Below, in pieces: positions 47,901-57,984 of a stretch of DNA of 64,000 bases. The translations under genes and the position numbers were made by a program. Each line of letters opens with the position of its first letter. The first letter of the stretch is position 1. The notes beneath the pieces were generated by a model. That model saw only the letters and a program-made list of their open reading frames with translations, searched no databases and was not told where the DNA came from. This DNA comes from Thalassoroseus pseudoceratinae (GTDB lineage: Bacteria; Planctomycetota; Planctomycetia; Planctomycetales; Planctomycetaceae): assembly GCF_011634775.1 (NCBI RefSeq), contig NZ_JAALXT010000003.1, positions 248,001 to 312,000 of the forward strand, written 5' to 3'.

Positions 47901-49010
47901 TTATCGCTCAAAGCGGTGACGGATCGAGAGTTGCTTTTCGCCGCTCAATGTTAGCATCTCCACATGATAGGCCCGCTTGCCCAGCAGTTGTCGCGGTTGC
48001 TCGAAGTACTCTTTCAGAACGTCATTCAAAGCCGCGTCAATTGCCGAATCCTCCCGCATCGTATGCCGAGACACCACGAGAAAATGATGAGGCTCTGACG
48101 ATGGAACCGTGAGCGAGAACTTGCCTTCCGAGTCTGTCAACGCCGCCTGCCCGCCGATCAATTCGAGTGCGGCGGCGGCGACTTGGAAGTCCGAACTTTC
48201 GACCGGTTCCCACAACGATTCGCCCGGAATCATGACTTCTCCCAGCCGTGAAGTTGCCAATAAAATCACCAGAGATTGAGAGTCGGGGCGGGTCGTTGCA
48301 TTTTCGGGGTCGTACGTAATCACACCACTTACGACCGTGACATTGGTTTCGTCAGAGTCTGGAACTGGTGTCGGAGGTGCTTGGTTGGGTTGCTCCTCCG
48401 CTTGACTTGAAGTTTCACCATCCCCCTTCGATTCGCCGGAATCTGAGTCGGAAAAAAAGTAGCCCATCCCCAAGCCCATCATGAGACCGAACGCCAGCAC
48501 CAATCCACCAATGAGCGGAATCGACAGCTGCGAAGGTTGACCGACGGAACTCGAATGGCCGGCATGCTCGTCGGCTTCTCTCGCCAATTCTTCCAACTCG
48601 TTTCGCTGGCGTTCGGGAGTTTGTTCCGGCGGGAGTCCGGTTGGTTCCGATGTCGGTTGGTTTGTGGGGGCGGGAGCAATCTCCAACGCTGGAGGCGGTG
48701 CAACTTCCGGCTCGGAAAGCATGATTGGCATTGACTCAACGGCAGACTCCATTTCCGAGGAGCTTTCTCGGCTCGAGTCGGTTTTCGGTTTGGCAATATC
48801 GTCGCCGAGCAATTGGATTTCCCGCATTGCTTTCGCCACAGCGGGGTCTCGAAAGTTCATTTGCGGCCGGCGAGCATCTTTAGCTTGGCCATCGCGTTGA
48901 GGAACTTCGATGGACCGTCCACAAGTCGGACAGTCCACAACTTCGCCAGCTTTTGACCGGGAGATTCCCAGGTTCTGTTTGCAGTGTTGGCAGCGAAAGC
49001 GGATTGGCAT
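47901..49010 (-). CDS. Zinc-ribbon, single-helix membrane protein
   Basis: A 369-residue protein. The N terminus is a zinc ribbon, RFRCQHCKQNLGISRSKAGEVVDCPTCG, with two CxxC pairs, common in planctomycete membrane proteins. A Pro/Glu/Ser-rich linker (about 60-155) leads to one membrane helix (IPLIGGLVLAFGLMMGLGMGYFF) and an acidic linker. The C-terminal region (about 225-369) has a beta-sandwich look (ITYDPENATTRPDSQSLVILLATSR, LTDSEGKFSLTVPSSEPHHFLVVS), as in carboxypeptidase-regulatory-like domains. The start at 49010 is chosen because homologues of this type begin MPIRFRC; 49064 is also open. It is convergent with the repeat protein. Confidence 0.75.
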   Translation of the reverse strand: MPIRFRCQHCKQNLGISRSKAGEVVDCPTCGRSIEVPQRDGQAKDARRPQMNFRDPAVAKAMREIQLLGDDIAKPKTDSSRESSSEMESAVESMPIMLSEPEVAPPPALEIAPAPTNQPTSEPTGLPPEQTPERQRNELEELAREADEHAGHSSSVGQPSQLSIPLIGGLVLAFGLMMGLGMGYFFSDSDSGESKGDGETSSQAEEQPNQAPPTPVPDSDETNVTVVSGVITYDPENATTRPDSQSLVILLATSRLGEVMIPGESLWEPVESSDFQVAAAALELIGGQAALTDSEGKFSLTVPSSEPHHFLVVSRHTMREDSAIDAALNDVLKEYFEQPRQLLGKRAYHVEMLTLSGEKQLSIRHRFER

Positions 49011-49141
49011 CGAATCGGTGACCTTCAAAGGACGCTCACGAGTGGAACGCCACACTCGGACCATTGCGGATCAACCTGACTGCAGCGACCGAAAACAAGA
49101 ACCGACTGCGTCTCTAGGGCCGAACCATGGTCTGAGAACCG

Positions 49142-49438
49142 CTACGGTTCGTGTCGGTCACTGTCCTTCGGTGAGTCTCCGTGCTCGGTTGAGTTTCCGT
49201 TCACCGACAGTAACTCCAACGCCAGCAGGACCACAAGTACGATTCCATTGACAATCCAGCAGCTGAGTAGCCCCAACGCGATTCCGCCCGCAACCCGTGA
49301 ACCCACGGTGTCTCCCACCGCACGCAAACTCTGCCACAGGGCAGCGGCCACAATCACCCCGAAACTCAGGACGATCCCCGACCACAATACCCGCCGAATC
49401 CAAGTTTTCCAGCGCACAAGTGGCCAATCCTTGAACAT
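49142..49438 (-). CDS. Small membrane protein
   Basis: A 98-residue protein with two hydrophobic helices (about 17-36, RVLWSGIVLSFGVIVAAALW, and 53-76, GGIALGLLSCWIVNGIVLVVLLALELL) and an acidic polar tail (STEHGDSPKDSDRHEP). No family was recognised. The ATG at 49438 is the likely start; a TTG at 49450 is also open. It lies about 130 bases upstream of the zinc-ribbon gene on the same strand and could be its operon partner. Confidence 0.6.
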   Translation of the reverse strand: MFKDWPLVRWKTWIRRVLWSGIVLSFGVIVAAALWQSLRAVGDTVGSRVAGGIALGLLSCWIVNGIVLVVLLALELLSVNGNSTEHGDSPKDSDRHEP

Positions 49439-49648
49439 TTGGAGATGCAATCCCGAAGCGAACTCCTATAACCCCTATCTTCCCTAACTGTCACCGAGTG
49501 TCAAGAGGTCCGAGGCATCTTCAACCGAATGACATGGAACCTGACACACAAGCGGTTCCAGTTTCACACCGAGAAACCGTTTCATCGGGGACGGACGCAT
49601 GTTAAACTAGACAAATCTTCGATCGAACATAATCGGCAATCAGCATTT

Positions 49649-50965
49649 ATGGACACAAAACAGTTTTTGGACCGGATCAGTCGCCGACAATTTCTCGGCT
49701 CGAGCGCGAAGAACGCCGCCGGGGTCGCTGCCGGTATGGTGGCGGTCGGGACAGCGGGAGCGAACGCTGCTGGCAACGATGGCGAACCGGTCCGCCTCGG
49801 CCTCATTGGATTGCGTGGCCACGGCGAACGATTGGGACTGGAGTTCCTTCGGCATACGAATTCCGTTGTCGTGTCTGTATGCGATGTCGATGAGACTGCG
49901 CTCTCACGGGTCGCGCGAACACTGGGTGAGCACCAAGGAGTGTATCCGCGGCGGGAATCGGATTTCCGTCATGTTCTGGATGATTCGCGTGTCGATGCCG
50001 TCGTCATTGCAACGCCCGATCACTGGCATGCCCACATGACGACTCTGGCTTGTGCTGCCGGGAAAGACGTCTACCTCGAACCGCCAATTGCTCACACGGT
50101 CGAAGAAATTGAGCAAGTCGTTCGATCAGCGGAGCGGGCGAAGCGTGTTGTTCAAGTTGGTTTGCAACAACGGAGTGGAGACCATTTTCGGTCGGCCGTC
50201 GATTTTGTCCGTAGCGGGCAGATTGGTGAAGTCTGGATCGCCAAAGCCTGGACGGTTCATCGGCGAAAAAGTGTCGGCCGACATCAACCGTCCGATCCGC
50301 CAGAAACTCTTGACTTCGATTTGTGGCGTGGACCGGCTCCCGCGAGTCCGTTCTATGCGAACCGCTCTCATCAGAATTGGCGATGGTTTTGGGACTATGG
50401 GGCTGGCGAGTTGGGCCATCTCGGTGTGCATCTGCTTGACGTCGCGCGTTGGGGGTTAGGTTTGGAAAGTCCGACGTCAATCGTTTCGGTTGGTAGTCAG
50501 CAAGCATTCGACGATGACCGCCAAACCCCGGACACACTGCACGTGAGTTATCGCTATCCCGATGCCGCTCGCACGATTGAATGGGAACATCGGTTGTGGA
50601 CCAACCATGGCATTGAAGGCCGGAATGCCGCCGTCGCATTTTACGGTGAGCAAGGCACGCTTATTGTGGACCGTGGCGGTTGGAAAGTTTATGGCGTGAA
50701 GGACGCACCGTCGTCGGCCGCGAGCGACTGTCTCACGCCGCACCTGCGAAATTTCATCGAGTGTGTTCGCACACGACAGACGCCGTCCGCGAGTCTTTCC
50801 GCGACTGCTGCCAGCTCGATGCTGGTGCATCTGGGAAACATTGCCTATCGAGTCGGTCCGGAATTGCAATTTGACTCGAACGCGATGAATTTCGGCACGA
50901 ACAAATCCGCAAATGCACTGCTCTCGCGGGAGTACCATGCCGACTGGCCTCTGCCGATCACGTAA
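49649..50965 (+). CDS. Tat-exported Gfo/Idh/MocA oxidoreductase
   Basis: A 438-residue NAD(P)-dependent dehydrogenase-like protein with a twin-arginine signal (ISRRQFLGSSAKNAAGVAAGMVAVG). The Rossmann opening is VRLGLIGLRGHGERL, then VSVCDVDE, and DAVVIATPDHWHAHMTTLACAAGKDVYLEPPIAHT. The EKP motif of the family is EPP here. LWRGPAPASPFYANRSHQNWRWFWDYGAGELGHLGVHLLDVARWGLGL is characteristic of the many planctomycete secreted members. It probably acts on sugars in the periplasm. The start at 49649 is chosen for the Tat signal. The gene is followed closely by an FAD oxidoreductase. Confidence 0.9.
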   Translation: MDTKQFLDRISRRQFLGSSAKNAAGVAAGMVAVGTAGANAAGNDGEPVRLGLIGLRGHGERLGLEFLRHTNSVVVSVCDVDETALSRVARTLGEHQGVYPRRESDFRHVLDDSRVDAVVIATPDHWHAHMTTLACAAGKDVYLEPPIAHTVEEIEQVVRSAERAKRVVQVGLQQRSGDHFRSAVDFVRSGQIGEVWIAKAWTVHRRKSVGRHQPSDPPETLDFDLWRGPAPASPFYANRSHQNWRWFWDYGAGELGHLGVHLLDVARWGLGLESPTSIVSVGSQQAFDDDRQTPDTLHVSYRYPDAARTIEWEHRLWTNHGIEGRNAAVAFYGEQGTLIVDRGGWKVYGVKDAPSSAASDCLTPHLRNFIECVRTRQTPSASLSATAASSMLVHLGNIAYRVGPELQFDSNAMNFGTNKSANALLSREYHADWPLPIT

Positions 50966-51058
50966 GACCATTTGGCGGGGGCACAATGGTTTCGGTGTGA
51001 GTTGTGGGCGCTGGAACCAATCACGTTGCTCTGGATCGCGAAAAATCGAGTTCGATCA

Positions 51059-52681
51059 ATGTACGATTGCGTGATCATCGGCGGCGGACACAACGGTTTG
51101 GTGTGTGCAGCTGATTTGGCGAAAGCCGGTTGGAGCGTGTGTGTCCTCGAGCGGCGTGATGTTCTCGGCGGAGCCTGCGTCACCGAAGAAACTTGGCCCG
51201 GTTTTCGAGTTTCGACGGCGGCCTACGTCGTGAGTTTATTGCCGTCGGAGATTGAAAACGATCTGGATTTGCGGCGACATGGGTATCGTGTGCTCGCTAG
51301 AAATCCGTCCTCGTTCACGCCACTCGAAGACGGTCGCTACTTGATGCTCGGTCGCGATCATGTCGCGAATCAGCAGGAAATCGCCAAATTCTCAACAAAG
51401 GACGCCGAACGCTATCCGCGATACGAACGCCTGTTGGAACGAATTGCGGAATGTCTGGAACCAACACTCAGCCAGACGCCGCCGAATTTGCTGCCGCTAC
51501 CCGAGGATTGGCGTAGACGTTCGCTCTGGCAGCGATTCAAAGACCTTCGTCAGGGCAAATCTTTGTACTCGGCAATGGCGAAACTGGGCAACGATTTGCC
51601 CGAGGCGATCGAAATTCTCACGGGGTCGGCCCGCACGATTCTCGATCGCTGGTTTGAATCCGATGTTCTTAAAGCGACGCTCGCCACCGATGCCATCATC
51701 GGCACTTTTGAACCGATATCCGCTCCGGGTACCGCGTATGTGTTGCTGCATCACGTGATGGGGGCAGCCGGCGGTGCCCGTGGTGTGTGGGGTTACGTTG
51801 AAGGTGGTATGGGAAGTCTCTCGAATGCCATCGCCGCAGCGGCTCGGGAACGAGGAGTCGAAATCCGAACGGATGCCGCCGTCGATCGAATCCTGACCGA
51901 CCGCGGACGTACGATGGGCGTGCGTTTGCAATCCGGGGAAGTGATTCATGCTCGGCGTGTCGCTTCCAACGTGGACTGTCATCAGACGTTCGAGAAAATG
52001 CTTTCGCATAACGAGCTTCCCCCGGAGTTTTCGCAAGCGGTTTCTCGAATCGACTATCGCAGCGCAAGTTTGAAGGTCAATTTGGCTGTCAGCGAGTTGC
52101 CGAACTTCACGTGCCTGCCGTCGCCAGCGGATGGTTCACCGGGGCCGCAACATCGTGGGACGATCCACATCGGTGCCACGCTCAACCATCTGGAACGAGC
52201 GTACGACGATGCGAAATACGGTTTGCCCTCGTCACGCCCCATTGTGGAGATGACCATTCCAACTTCTGTGGATCGTACGATTGCCCCTGAGGGCTGTCAC
52301 ATCCTCTCGCTCTTCACGCAGTACGCACCCTACGAGCTAAGCCAAGGATCTTGGGAGACCGTGCGGGAAGAGTACGCCGATCGGTGCATCGCCGAAATTG
52401 CTCGTTTCGCACCGAATGTGCCAGACTCAATTCTGCATCGTCAGATTCTCACCCCGGTCGATTTGGAACAGACCTTCGGTCTAACGGGTGGCAACATTTT
52501 TCAAGGGGCAATGTCGTTGCATCAGCTGCACAGCATGCGACCGGTTGCCGGTTGGGGGGACTATCGGACTCCGATCGCCGGTCTCTATCTTTGCGGCAGC
52601 GCTGCTCATCCTGGTGGTGGGGTGATGGGAATTTGCGGACGCAATGCGGCTCGAGAAATGATTCGCGACGGGCGTTCTTGA
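51059..52681 (+). CDS. PYROXD2-like FAD-dependent oxidoreductase (phytoene-desaturase fold)
   Basis: A 540-residue flavoprotein. The dinucleotide-binding motif is [38 protein letters not shown] at the N terminus. [30 protein letters not shown] follows in the middle, with [27 protein letters not shown]-type sequence (GLYLCGS here) at the C terminus. This layout is that of the PYROXD2/phytoene dehydrogenase-related family, whose substrates in bacteria are mostly unknown. No carotenoid genes are near. The start at 51059 places the FAD motif at residue 5. It lies 93 bases after the Gfo/Idh/MocA gene and ends one base from the convergent hydrolase. Confidence 0.88.
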   Translation: [540 protein letters not shown]

Positions 52682-52682
52682 A

Positions 52683-53597
52683 TCAGCTCTCAGAGTCTGA
52701 GTCTTCGAGGAATTCACGAACCTTGGGCAAGATTCGTTCGTGAGCGTCATCGAACACATAGTGACCAGCGTCCGGGAATGAAAGCGTCTCCGCATTTGGG
52801 AAACGTAGCTGCCATTCCTTGAGGAAATTGGTTGTGAAGCAGAAATCCTGTTCCCCCCAAACGAGCAACATCGGGTGGGATTGAAACTGCTTCAGACCGG
52901 ACTCAACTTCCGTCAGCGTTTCGTAGCTCGGATGTGATTTCTTGAGCGGGATGTCTGCCACGAATCGATGCACCGCGATCCGATTCGCCCAATTATCATA
53001 CGGAGCCAAATAGCCCCGCCGAACGGCTTTCGTTATTCGTTCCGGCTTGGAGACGGCCATCCGCAATGCGGCCCGCGAAAATCCATTGAGTCCGCGTAGC
53101 ATCACACTGCCGAGAATTGGTGTCCGACAAACAGCGATCCGCAACGGAATCTCCAACGATCGAAATGCCGCCGTGTTGAACAGCACGAATTTGCGAAACC
53201 GATCCGGCAACCGACTCGCCGCCCCCATGCCGATCGCTCCACCCCAATCATGCGCGAACAAGGTGATTTCGCTGAGGCCGAGTTCGGTGATGAAGGCTGT
53301 CAAATTCTGAATATGGTTCGCGAGCCGGTAATCGTAGTCCTGCGGTTTATCGGAGAACCCACAACCTAGATGATCGATGGCGAGCACACGGTAGTCCTGC
53401 GACAAGTCTTTGACGAGGTTCCGCCAGGCGAAACTCCAGGTCGGGTTCCCATGCACCATGAGCAGCGTGGGGCCGGAACCTTCGTCGATGTAATGGATTC
53501 GATGGCCATCGATTTCCAAAAACCGTGATTCAAATGGATATTCCTCGGCGAACCCGACACGCGAATGATGAGGAGAGGTGGAGAGAGTTTCGGTCAT
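52683..53597 (-). CDS. Alpha/beta hydrolase with Asp nucleophile (haloalkane dehalogenase/OleB-like)
   Basis: A 304-residue alpha/beta hydrolase. The oxyanion stretch is HGNPTWSF at residues 49-56. The nucleophile elbow is H116-D117-W-G-G, so the nucleophile is aspartate, as in haloalkane dehalogenases, epoxide hydrolases and the beta-lactone decarboxylase OleB. The catalytic histidine is in DAGHYVFDD, and the acid is probably the Asp in VWGEQDFCF. N51 and W118 fit the halide-binding pair. The start overlaps the upstream BioF-like gene by four bases (ATGA). True BioH-type serine esterases are excluded by the Asp. Substrate unknown. Confidence 0.85.
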   Translation of the reverse strand: MTETLSTSPHHSRVGFAEEYPFESRFLEIDGHRIHYIDEGSGPTLLMVHGNPTWSFAWRNLVKDLSQDYRVLAIDHLGCGFSDKPQDYDYRLANHIQNLTAFITELGLSEITLFAHDWGGAIGMGAASRLPDRFRKFVLFNTAAFRSLEIPLRIAVCRTPILGSVMLRGLNGFSRAALRMAVSKPERITKAVRRGYLAPYDNWANRIAVHRFVADIPLKKSHPSYETLTEVESGLKQFQSHPMLLVWGEQDFCFTTNFLKEWQLRFPNAETLSFPDAGHYVFDDAHERILPKVREFLEDSDSES

Positions 53598-54787
53598 GAC
53601 ACACGCTCGGCCCTGGCCGATTTCGAAGAGAGTCGATGTGAATTTGTACGAGCTGTCTGCCGGACTTCACACAGGCAATTGCAGAAACCGTTGATGTCTT
53701 CGTCAGTGTGATCGGCGTGAACGGCAATTCGAAGCCGTGAGGTTCCAACAGGCACGGTTGGCGGTCGAATCGCACCGACGAGGAAACCACGACGTTTCAG
53801 TTCGGCCGCCCATTGCATGGTCGTGTCGGGATCACCAATCACGACGGGCACGATTGCACTCACGCCACCGGATGGGATTGAGAAGCCAGCATTCGTGAGT
53901 TGAGACCGCAACGAATTCGCGAGGCTCAAAACACGATGACGACGTTCCGGTTCGGCTTGCACGATGTGTACAGCTTCGGTTGCCGCCGCACAAACTGACG
54001 GCGGTAGCGCGGTCGAAAACATCTGCGACCGCGCGGAATTCCAGAGCCAATCGGTTAGCGATTCGGTTCCGGTTACGAATCCGCCGAGAGTGCCAATGGC
54101 CTTGCTCAAAGTGCCAATTCGGACCGCCACACGATCCGTAACGCCTTGCAACTCAGCCACTCCGCGACCATTTTCCCCAAGCAAACCTGTCGCGTGGGCT
54201 TCATCGACGATAACCTCGGCATCGGTTCGTTCCGCGATCTTGCAAAGAGTTCGCAAGTCCGCCGCGTGTCCGTCCATGCTGAAAATCGAATCCGTGACAA
54301 TGTACCGCCGTCGATGGCCGGTCGCACGCTTCAATCGCTGCTCTAAGCGATCCAGCTGATCATGCCGATAGACCTGAAAACTGGCCCGCGAAAGACGGCA
54401 CCCGTCGATCAAACTCGCGTGATTCAGGCGATCGCAGAAAACGATGTCTTCGGAATCGATCAGAGCCGCCAACGTGCCGACATTCGCCGCGTAACCGCTG
54501 GGGAATAGAATCGCCGATTCTTCGCGTTCAAATTTGGCGAGGGTGGTTTCCAAGTCGCGATGACAATCCGTGTAACCCGTGACCAGTGCGCTCGCTCCGG
54601 CACCGACGCCCAATCGATTGATTGCGTCGTGTGCGGCAGCGATCACACGCGGATGGCGTGACAGCCCGAGATAATCGTTCGATGCAAAGGAAACGATCGA
54701 CGAATCTATCGTCGACCGTTTGCGTTTCAAACCGTCGGCCTGGAGTTGCTCGAGTTCGGCGTCGAGCCATGGAAGCGAACGGGACAT
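53594..54787 (-). CDS. 8-amino-7-oxononanoate synthase / alpha-oxoamine synthase family
   Basis: A 397-residue PLP enzyme of the BioF/KBL/SPT family. Marks are FASNDYLGLSRHPRVI, GVGAGASALVTGYTDCHRDLE, DRLNHASLIDGCRLS, IVDEAHATGLLGENGRG and the PLP lysine in GTLSKAIGTLGGFV. Its length and motifs fit BioF, which joins pimeloyl-thioester and alanine in biotin synthesis. The absence of other bio genes here and its coupling to an Asp-nucleophile hydrolase leave room for another alpha-oxoamine synthase. The start at 54787 has GGGGA upstream. It follows the M24 peptidase gene by 13 bases. Confidence 0.88.
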   Translation of the reverse strand: MSRSLPWLDAELEQLQADGLKRKRSTIDSSIVSFASNDYLGLSRHPRVIAAAHDAINRLGVGAGASALVTGYTDCHRDLETTLAKFEREESAILFPSGYAANVGTLAALIDSEDIVFCDRLNHASLIDGCRLSRASFQVYRHDQLDRLEQRLKRATGHRRRYIVTDSIFSMDGHAADLRTLCKIAERTDAEVIVDEAHATGLLGENGRGVAELQGVTDRVAVRIGTLSKAIGTLGGFVTGTESLTDWLWNSARSQMFSTALPPSVCAAATEAVHIVQAEPERRHRVLSLANSLRSQLTNAGFSIPSGGVSAIVPVVIGDPDTTMQWAAELKRRGFLVGAIRPPTVPVGTSRLRIAVHADHTDEDINGFCNCLCEVRQTARTNSHRLSSKSARAERVS

Positions 54788-54800
54788 AATTCCCCGTCCA

Positions 54801-55973
54801 CTAGGTGAGGGCAATGAGGTGGTTGTTCAATTTCTCGGCACCACCATCGAGGATGAGATAGTTATTCTCGATCCGGACACCGCCGATGCCTTCGATGTAC
54901 AACCCCGGTTCGATCGTGACGACGTCTCCTGCAATGAGACTGTCGGTGCTTTCCGGAACAAGGATCGGTGCTTCGGGGTGGCCGAGACCAAGACCGTGAC
55001 CCGCGTGGTGGGTCAACGGACCGTAACCGGCCTCGTCAAATGGTTTCGTCGTGGCTGCGAACACGTCCTTTGCCGCGACTCCGGCTCGAAGCGACGCTTC
55101 ACCCGCTGCCAATGCCGCTTCGCAAAGACGGAAGATCATTTCCTGCTCGTCGGAAGGTTTACCGACGGCGTAGGTGTTTGTGAAGTCGCTGCGGTATCCA
55201 TCGATCATCACGGAGTAATCCAAGATGAACATGTCACCGTCTTCCAATGTTTTGTTGGCAGGTAGACCACCGGCTTTGAACGTTTTTGCGTTCGTTGCGC
55301 GGAAATCTCCATAGACGATCGCCGGTCGCCCGGCAGCTGCAATCGCGGCCGACTGAACTTCGCGGTACACATCGAGATCGGTAACGCCCGGTTCAATGAA
55401 TTCACGTGCACGGGCGTGGCCGGCGTCACCGGCTTGCATGCACTGCTTCAACAATGCGATTTCATCGGCTTCTTTTTGCCGTCGAAGCTCTCGCAATGTC
55501 GTTCCCAGATCGACCGACAAACCCGGGCGTTTGTTGGGTTCTGCCGAAACGGAATGTTGCTCGTGATCGAGCCCCAACACTTCGTACGCTCCGACGGGCA
55601 ACCATTCAGCCTCGACGGCACCGTTGTATCCGTAAAGCCGTTCGGAAACGGATTTCAACGCCGCGATCAGGGCATGATCGCGGTTATCGACTGAGTTCCG
55701 ATGGTCGTACCAAGTTTGATCGACTTCGCGATCAACAAACGGTGTTGATGCGGCGGAGCGTAGTGAGAAATTGTCGGCCAACAACGTCGAGCCGTGTTCA
55801 CGTTCGAGCAACAGCAGCCCACGCTCGCCATGCGAGAAACTAATGGGATTCACCCAAAAATTGCAGAGGTATTGCACATGCCGAGGGTCGGCAATCAACA
55901 CCCATTCCACACTTTCAGGGAGCGCGTTCCAAAGCCGCGATTGACGGCTTCGGCATCCAGATTCGGTCAACAT
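54801..55973 (-). CDS. M24-family (Xaa-Pro) peptidase
   Basis: A 390-residue metallopeptidase of the aminopeptidase P/prolidase type. An N-terminal creatinase-like domain (about 1-155) precedes the pita-bread domain. The five metal ligands are seen: Asp in [12 protein letters not shown], Asp in YRSDFTNTY, His in [13 protein letters not shown], Glu in VVTIEPGLY and Glu in GGVRIENNY. It probably cleaves N-terminal residues before proline in cytoplasmic peptides. The ATG at 55973 follows a possible TTG at 55976. It lies 11 bases downstream of trxB on the minus strand, so co-transcription is likely. Confidence 0.9.
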   Translation of the reverse strand: MLTESGCRSRQSRLWNALPESVEWVLIADPRHVQYLCNFWVNPISFSHGERGLLLLEREHGSTLLADNFSLRSAASTPFVDREVDQTWYDHRNSVDNRDHALIAALKSVSERLYGYNGAVEAEWLPVGAYEVLGLDHEQHSVSAEPNKRPGLSVDLGTTLRELRRQKEADEIALLKQCMQAGDAGHARAREFIEPGVTDLDVYREVQSAAIAAAGRPAIVYGDFRATNAKTFKAGGLPANKTLEDGDMFILDYSVMIDGYRSDFTNTYAVGKPSDEQEMIFRLCEAALAAGEASLRAGVAAKDVFAATTKPFDEAGYGPLTHHAGHGLGLGHPEAPILVPESTDSLIAGDVVTIEPGLYIEGIGGVRIENNYLILDGGAEKLNNHLIALT

Positions 55974-55984
55974 CAATGATTCTT

Positions 55985-57043
55985 TCAGGCTAAACCGTGT
56001 TCTTCTAAGTAATGTTGGGCATCAAGAGCGGCCATGCAACCAGTTCCGGCTGCGGTGACGGCTTGGCGATAATGGTCGTCGGCGACATCACCACCAGCGA
56101 ACACGCCCTCAACGCTTGTGTGTGTGCGGAATGGGGTCTTCCAGACGATGTAACCCGATTCGTTGAGTTCGACCTGATCCTTCAGGAATGCCGTATTCGG
56201 CGTATGGCCGATTGCGACGAACATTCCGCTGGCTTCGATGTCCTTCGTTTCGCCGGGAGTCTTGGTGCTCTTCAGGCGGACCCCGGTGACGCCGTTTTCG
56301 TCATTGCCGAAAACTTCATCGACTTCGGAGTTCCATTCGAACGTGATTTTCGGGTTGTTTTTCGCGCGTTCCGCCATGATCGGGCTGGCCCGGAGTTCTT
56401 CACGACGGTGAACGAGATGGACTTGGCTCGCGAATTTCGTGAGGTACGTCGCCTCTTCCATCGCACTGTCGCCACCACCGATGACAACCAGCGGCTTGTT
56501 CCGGAACCGTGGCAATGCCCCATCACAAACGGCACATGCGGAAACGCCTTGGTTCTTGTACTTGTTTTCGCTTTCCAAATTCAGCCAGTTTGCACGAGCG
56601 CCAGTGGAAATAATCACCGCGTGCGCTTCGACGACATCACCCGATTTTGCCTTGAGTTTGAATGGCTTTTGCGAGAAATCAACTTCGACAATGTCGTCGG
56701 TCACGATCCGTGTGCCGAAGTTCTTGGCTTGTTGCCGCATGAGTTCCATCAACTCAGGACCGGTAACGGCACGATGCGATTCGGCTTTAGGATCGCGATA
56801 AGGGACGAGTTCTTCGGGCAACGCGGAATCGAGGTAACCACCCATGTCACCAGCTGCAAACCCAGGGTAGTTCTCGACTTCCGTTGTGAGGTTGAGCTGA
56901 CCGAGAGGCATTGTTCCTTGGACGCGGTTTTCCTCGGTTTCGGCTCCCTCGAAGACGAGCGGTTCCAATTCCGCGCGGGCAGCGTAGATTGCGGAGGCCC
57001 ATCCCGACGGTCCCGAACCAATAATCACTACTTTTTCTGCCAC
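55985..57043 (-). CDS. trxB: Thioredoxin reductase, with an insertion
   Basis: Reduces thioredoxin with NADPH in the cytoplasm. 352 residues. The FAD motif is [18 protein letters not shown] at the N terminus, the redox pair is C170-A-V-C173 followed by DG, the NADPH motif is [17 protein letters not shown], and the FAD end is [28 protein letters not shown]. Relative to usual ~310-320-residue enzymes there is an extra stretch of about 20 residues at 72-93 ([16 protein letters not shown] and onward) before [12 protein letters not shown]. The GTG start has GAAGGGA seven bases upstream. It is the first gene of a four-gene minus-strand run. Confidence 0.94.
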   Translation of the reverse strand: MAEKVVIIGSGPSGWASAIYAARAELEPLVFEGAETEENRVQGTMPLGQLNLTTEVENYPGFAAGDMGGYLDSALPEELVPYRDPKAESHRAVTGPELMELMRQQAKNFGTRIVTDDIVEVDFSQKPFKLKAKSGDVVEAHAVIISTGARANWLNLESENKYKNQGVSACAVCDGALPRFRNKPLVVIGGGDSAMEEATYLTKFASQVHLVHRREELRASPIMAERAKNNPKITFEWNSEVDEVFGNDENGVTGVRLKSTKTPGETKDIEASGMFVAIGHTPNTAFLKDQVELNESGYIVWKTPFRTHTSVEGVFAGGDVADDHYRQAVTAAGTGCMAALDAQHYLEEHGLA

Positions 57044-57276
57044 CGGGATGTCCCTTCAATAACCGACCACGCCGAACGATCGACGTTCACCCCCCGACGC
57101 AGTCAACAGGCGTGAACACCATAAGAATAATGTGAACCGAAGGCTCTTGCCGCACTTGCGTGGGCTGCCTCGGAGAACTTACGGTAGGAAACGATACGAA
57201 AGTTGCCAACGGCTGGCAACTCTTGCAGACCGGTGCCGATTCGAATTGCCGTGTTCCGTCATATTGGGAGACACCC

Positions 57277-57984
57277 TTGAAGCCGTTGGAAGAACCGCTG
57301 GACATTTTAGTGGTCGCTCCGCATCCCGATGACGCGGAAATCAGCGTTGGCGGTACGATTTCGAAATGCCGGTCCGAAGGTCTGCGTGTCGGAGTGGTCG
57401 AACTGACAAATGGCGAACCAACGCCGCATGGATCACCGGAAATCCGTCGGCGAGAAACAGCGGCGGCAACGAAGATTCTCGACCTCACTTGGCGATACGA
57501 ACTCGGTTTAACCAACCGCAGTTTGGAGAACACGCTCGAAGCGAAACGTCAACTGGCACAAGTCTTTCGGTTGACCCGACCGCGCGTGCTGCTCGCACCT
57601 TATTGGCAGGACGCCCATCCCGATCACGTGGCTGCGAGTCAACTTGTCGATGATGCGCGATTCTGGGCGAAGCTGTCGAAAAGCGACATGCTTGGCGAGC
57701 CGTTTTGGCCTCCGAAAATCTACTATTTTTGGAGTATCCATCTGCGGATTCGACCACAACCGAAATTCGTCCTCGATATCAGCCACGAAATCGAAAAGAA
57801 AATGGCCGCCATTCGTTGCTACGAAAGTCAATTTCTCGTGGGGAAATCGCAGGAGTTTCCCGCACCCTTAGATGACATCCGTGATCGGGCTCGGTATTGG
57901 GGCTGGACAATTGGAACCGCGTATGCCGAGCCGTTTGCCAGCCGCGAAGAAATCGGAGTCGCCAGCTTTCAGGGATTGGTATGA
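57277..57984 (+). CDS. PIG-L deacetylase, BshB1-like
   Basis: A 235-residue zinc deacetylase. The metal motif [16 protein letters not shown] has H16, P17, D18, D19. [22 protein letters not shown] and [15 protein letters not shown], with the third ligand, are the marks of BshB1, which removes acetyl from GlcNAc-malate in bacillithiol synthesis. The TTG start at 57277 has GGGAG six bases upstream and lets the protein start just before the first strand. The upstream open frame is not family-like. The gene overlaps the next one by four bases (ATGA). No bshA or bshC is in the window, so another PIG-L substrate is possible. Confidence 0.85.
   Translation: MKPLEEPLDILVVAPHPDDAEISVGGTISKCRSEGLRVGVVELTNGEPTPHGSPEIRRRETAAATKILDLTWRYELGLTNRSLENTLEAKRQLAQVFRLTRPRVLLAPYWQDAHPDHVAASQLVDDARFWAKLSKSDMLGEPFWPPKIYYFWSIHLRIRPQPKFVLDISHEIEKKMAAIRCYESQFLVGKSQEFPAPLDDIRDRARYWGWTIGTAYAEPFASREEIGVASFQGLV

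Noticed and set aside
53594-54787. Calling the synthase bioF with certainty
   Set aside because: No other biotin genes are in the window and the coupled hydrolase is not BioH-like; alpha-oxoamine synthases cannot be told apart by eye.
56012-57115. Plus-strand 367-codon ORF opposite trxB
   Set aside because: Antisense shadow of a certain thioredoxin reductase gene.
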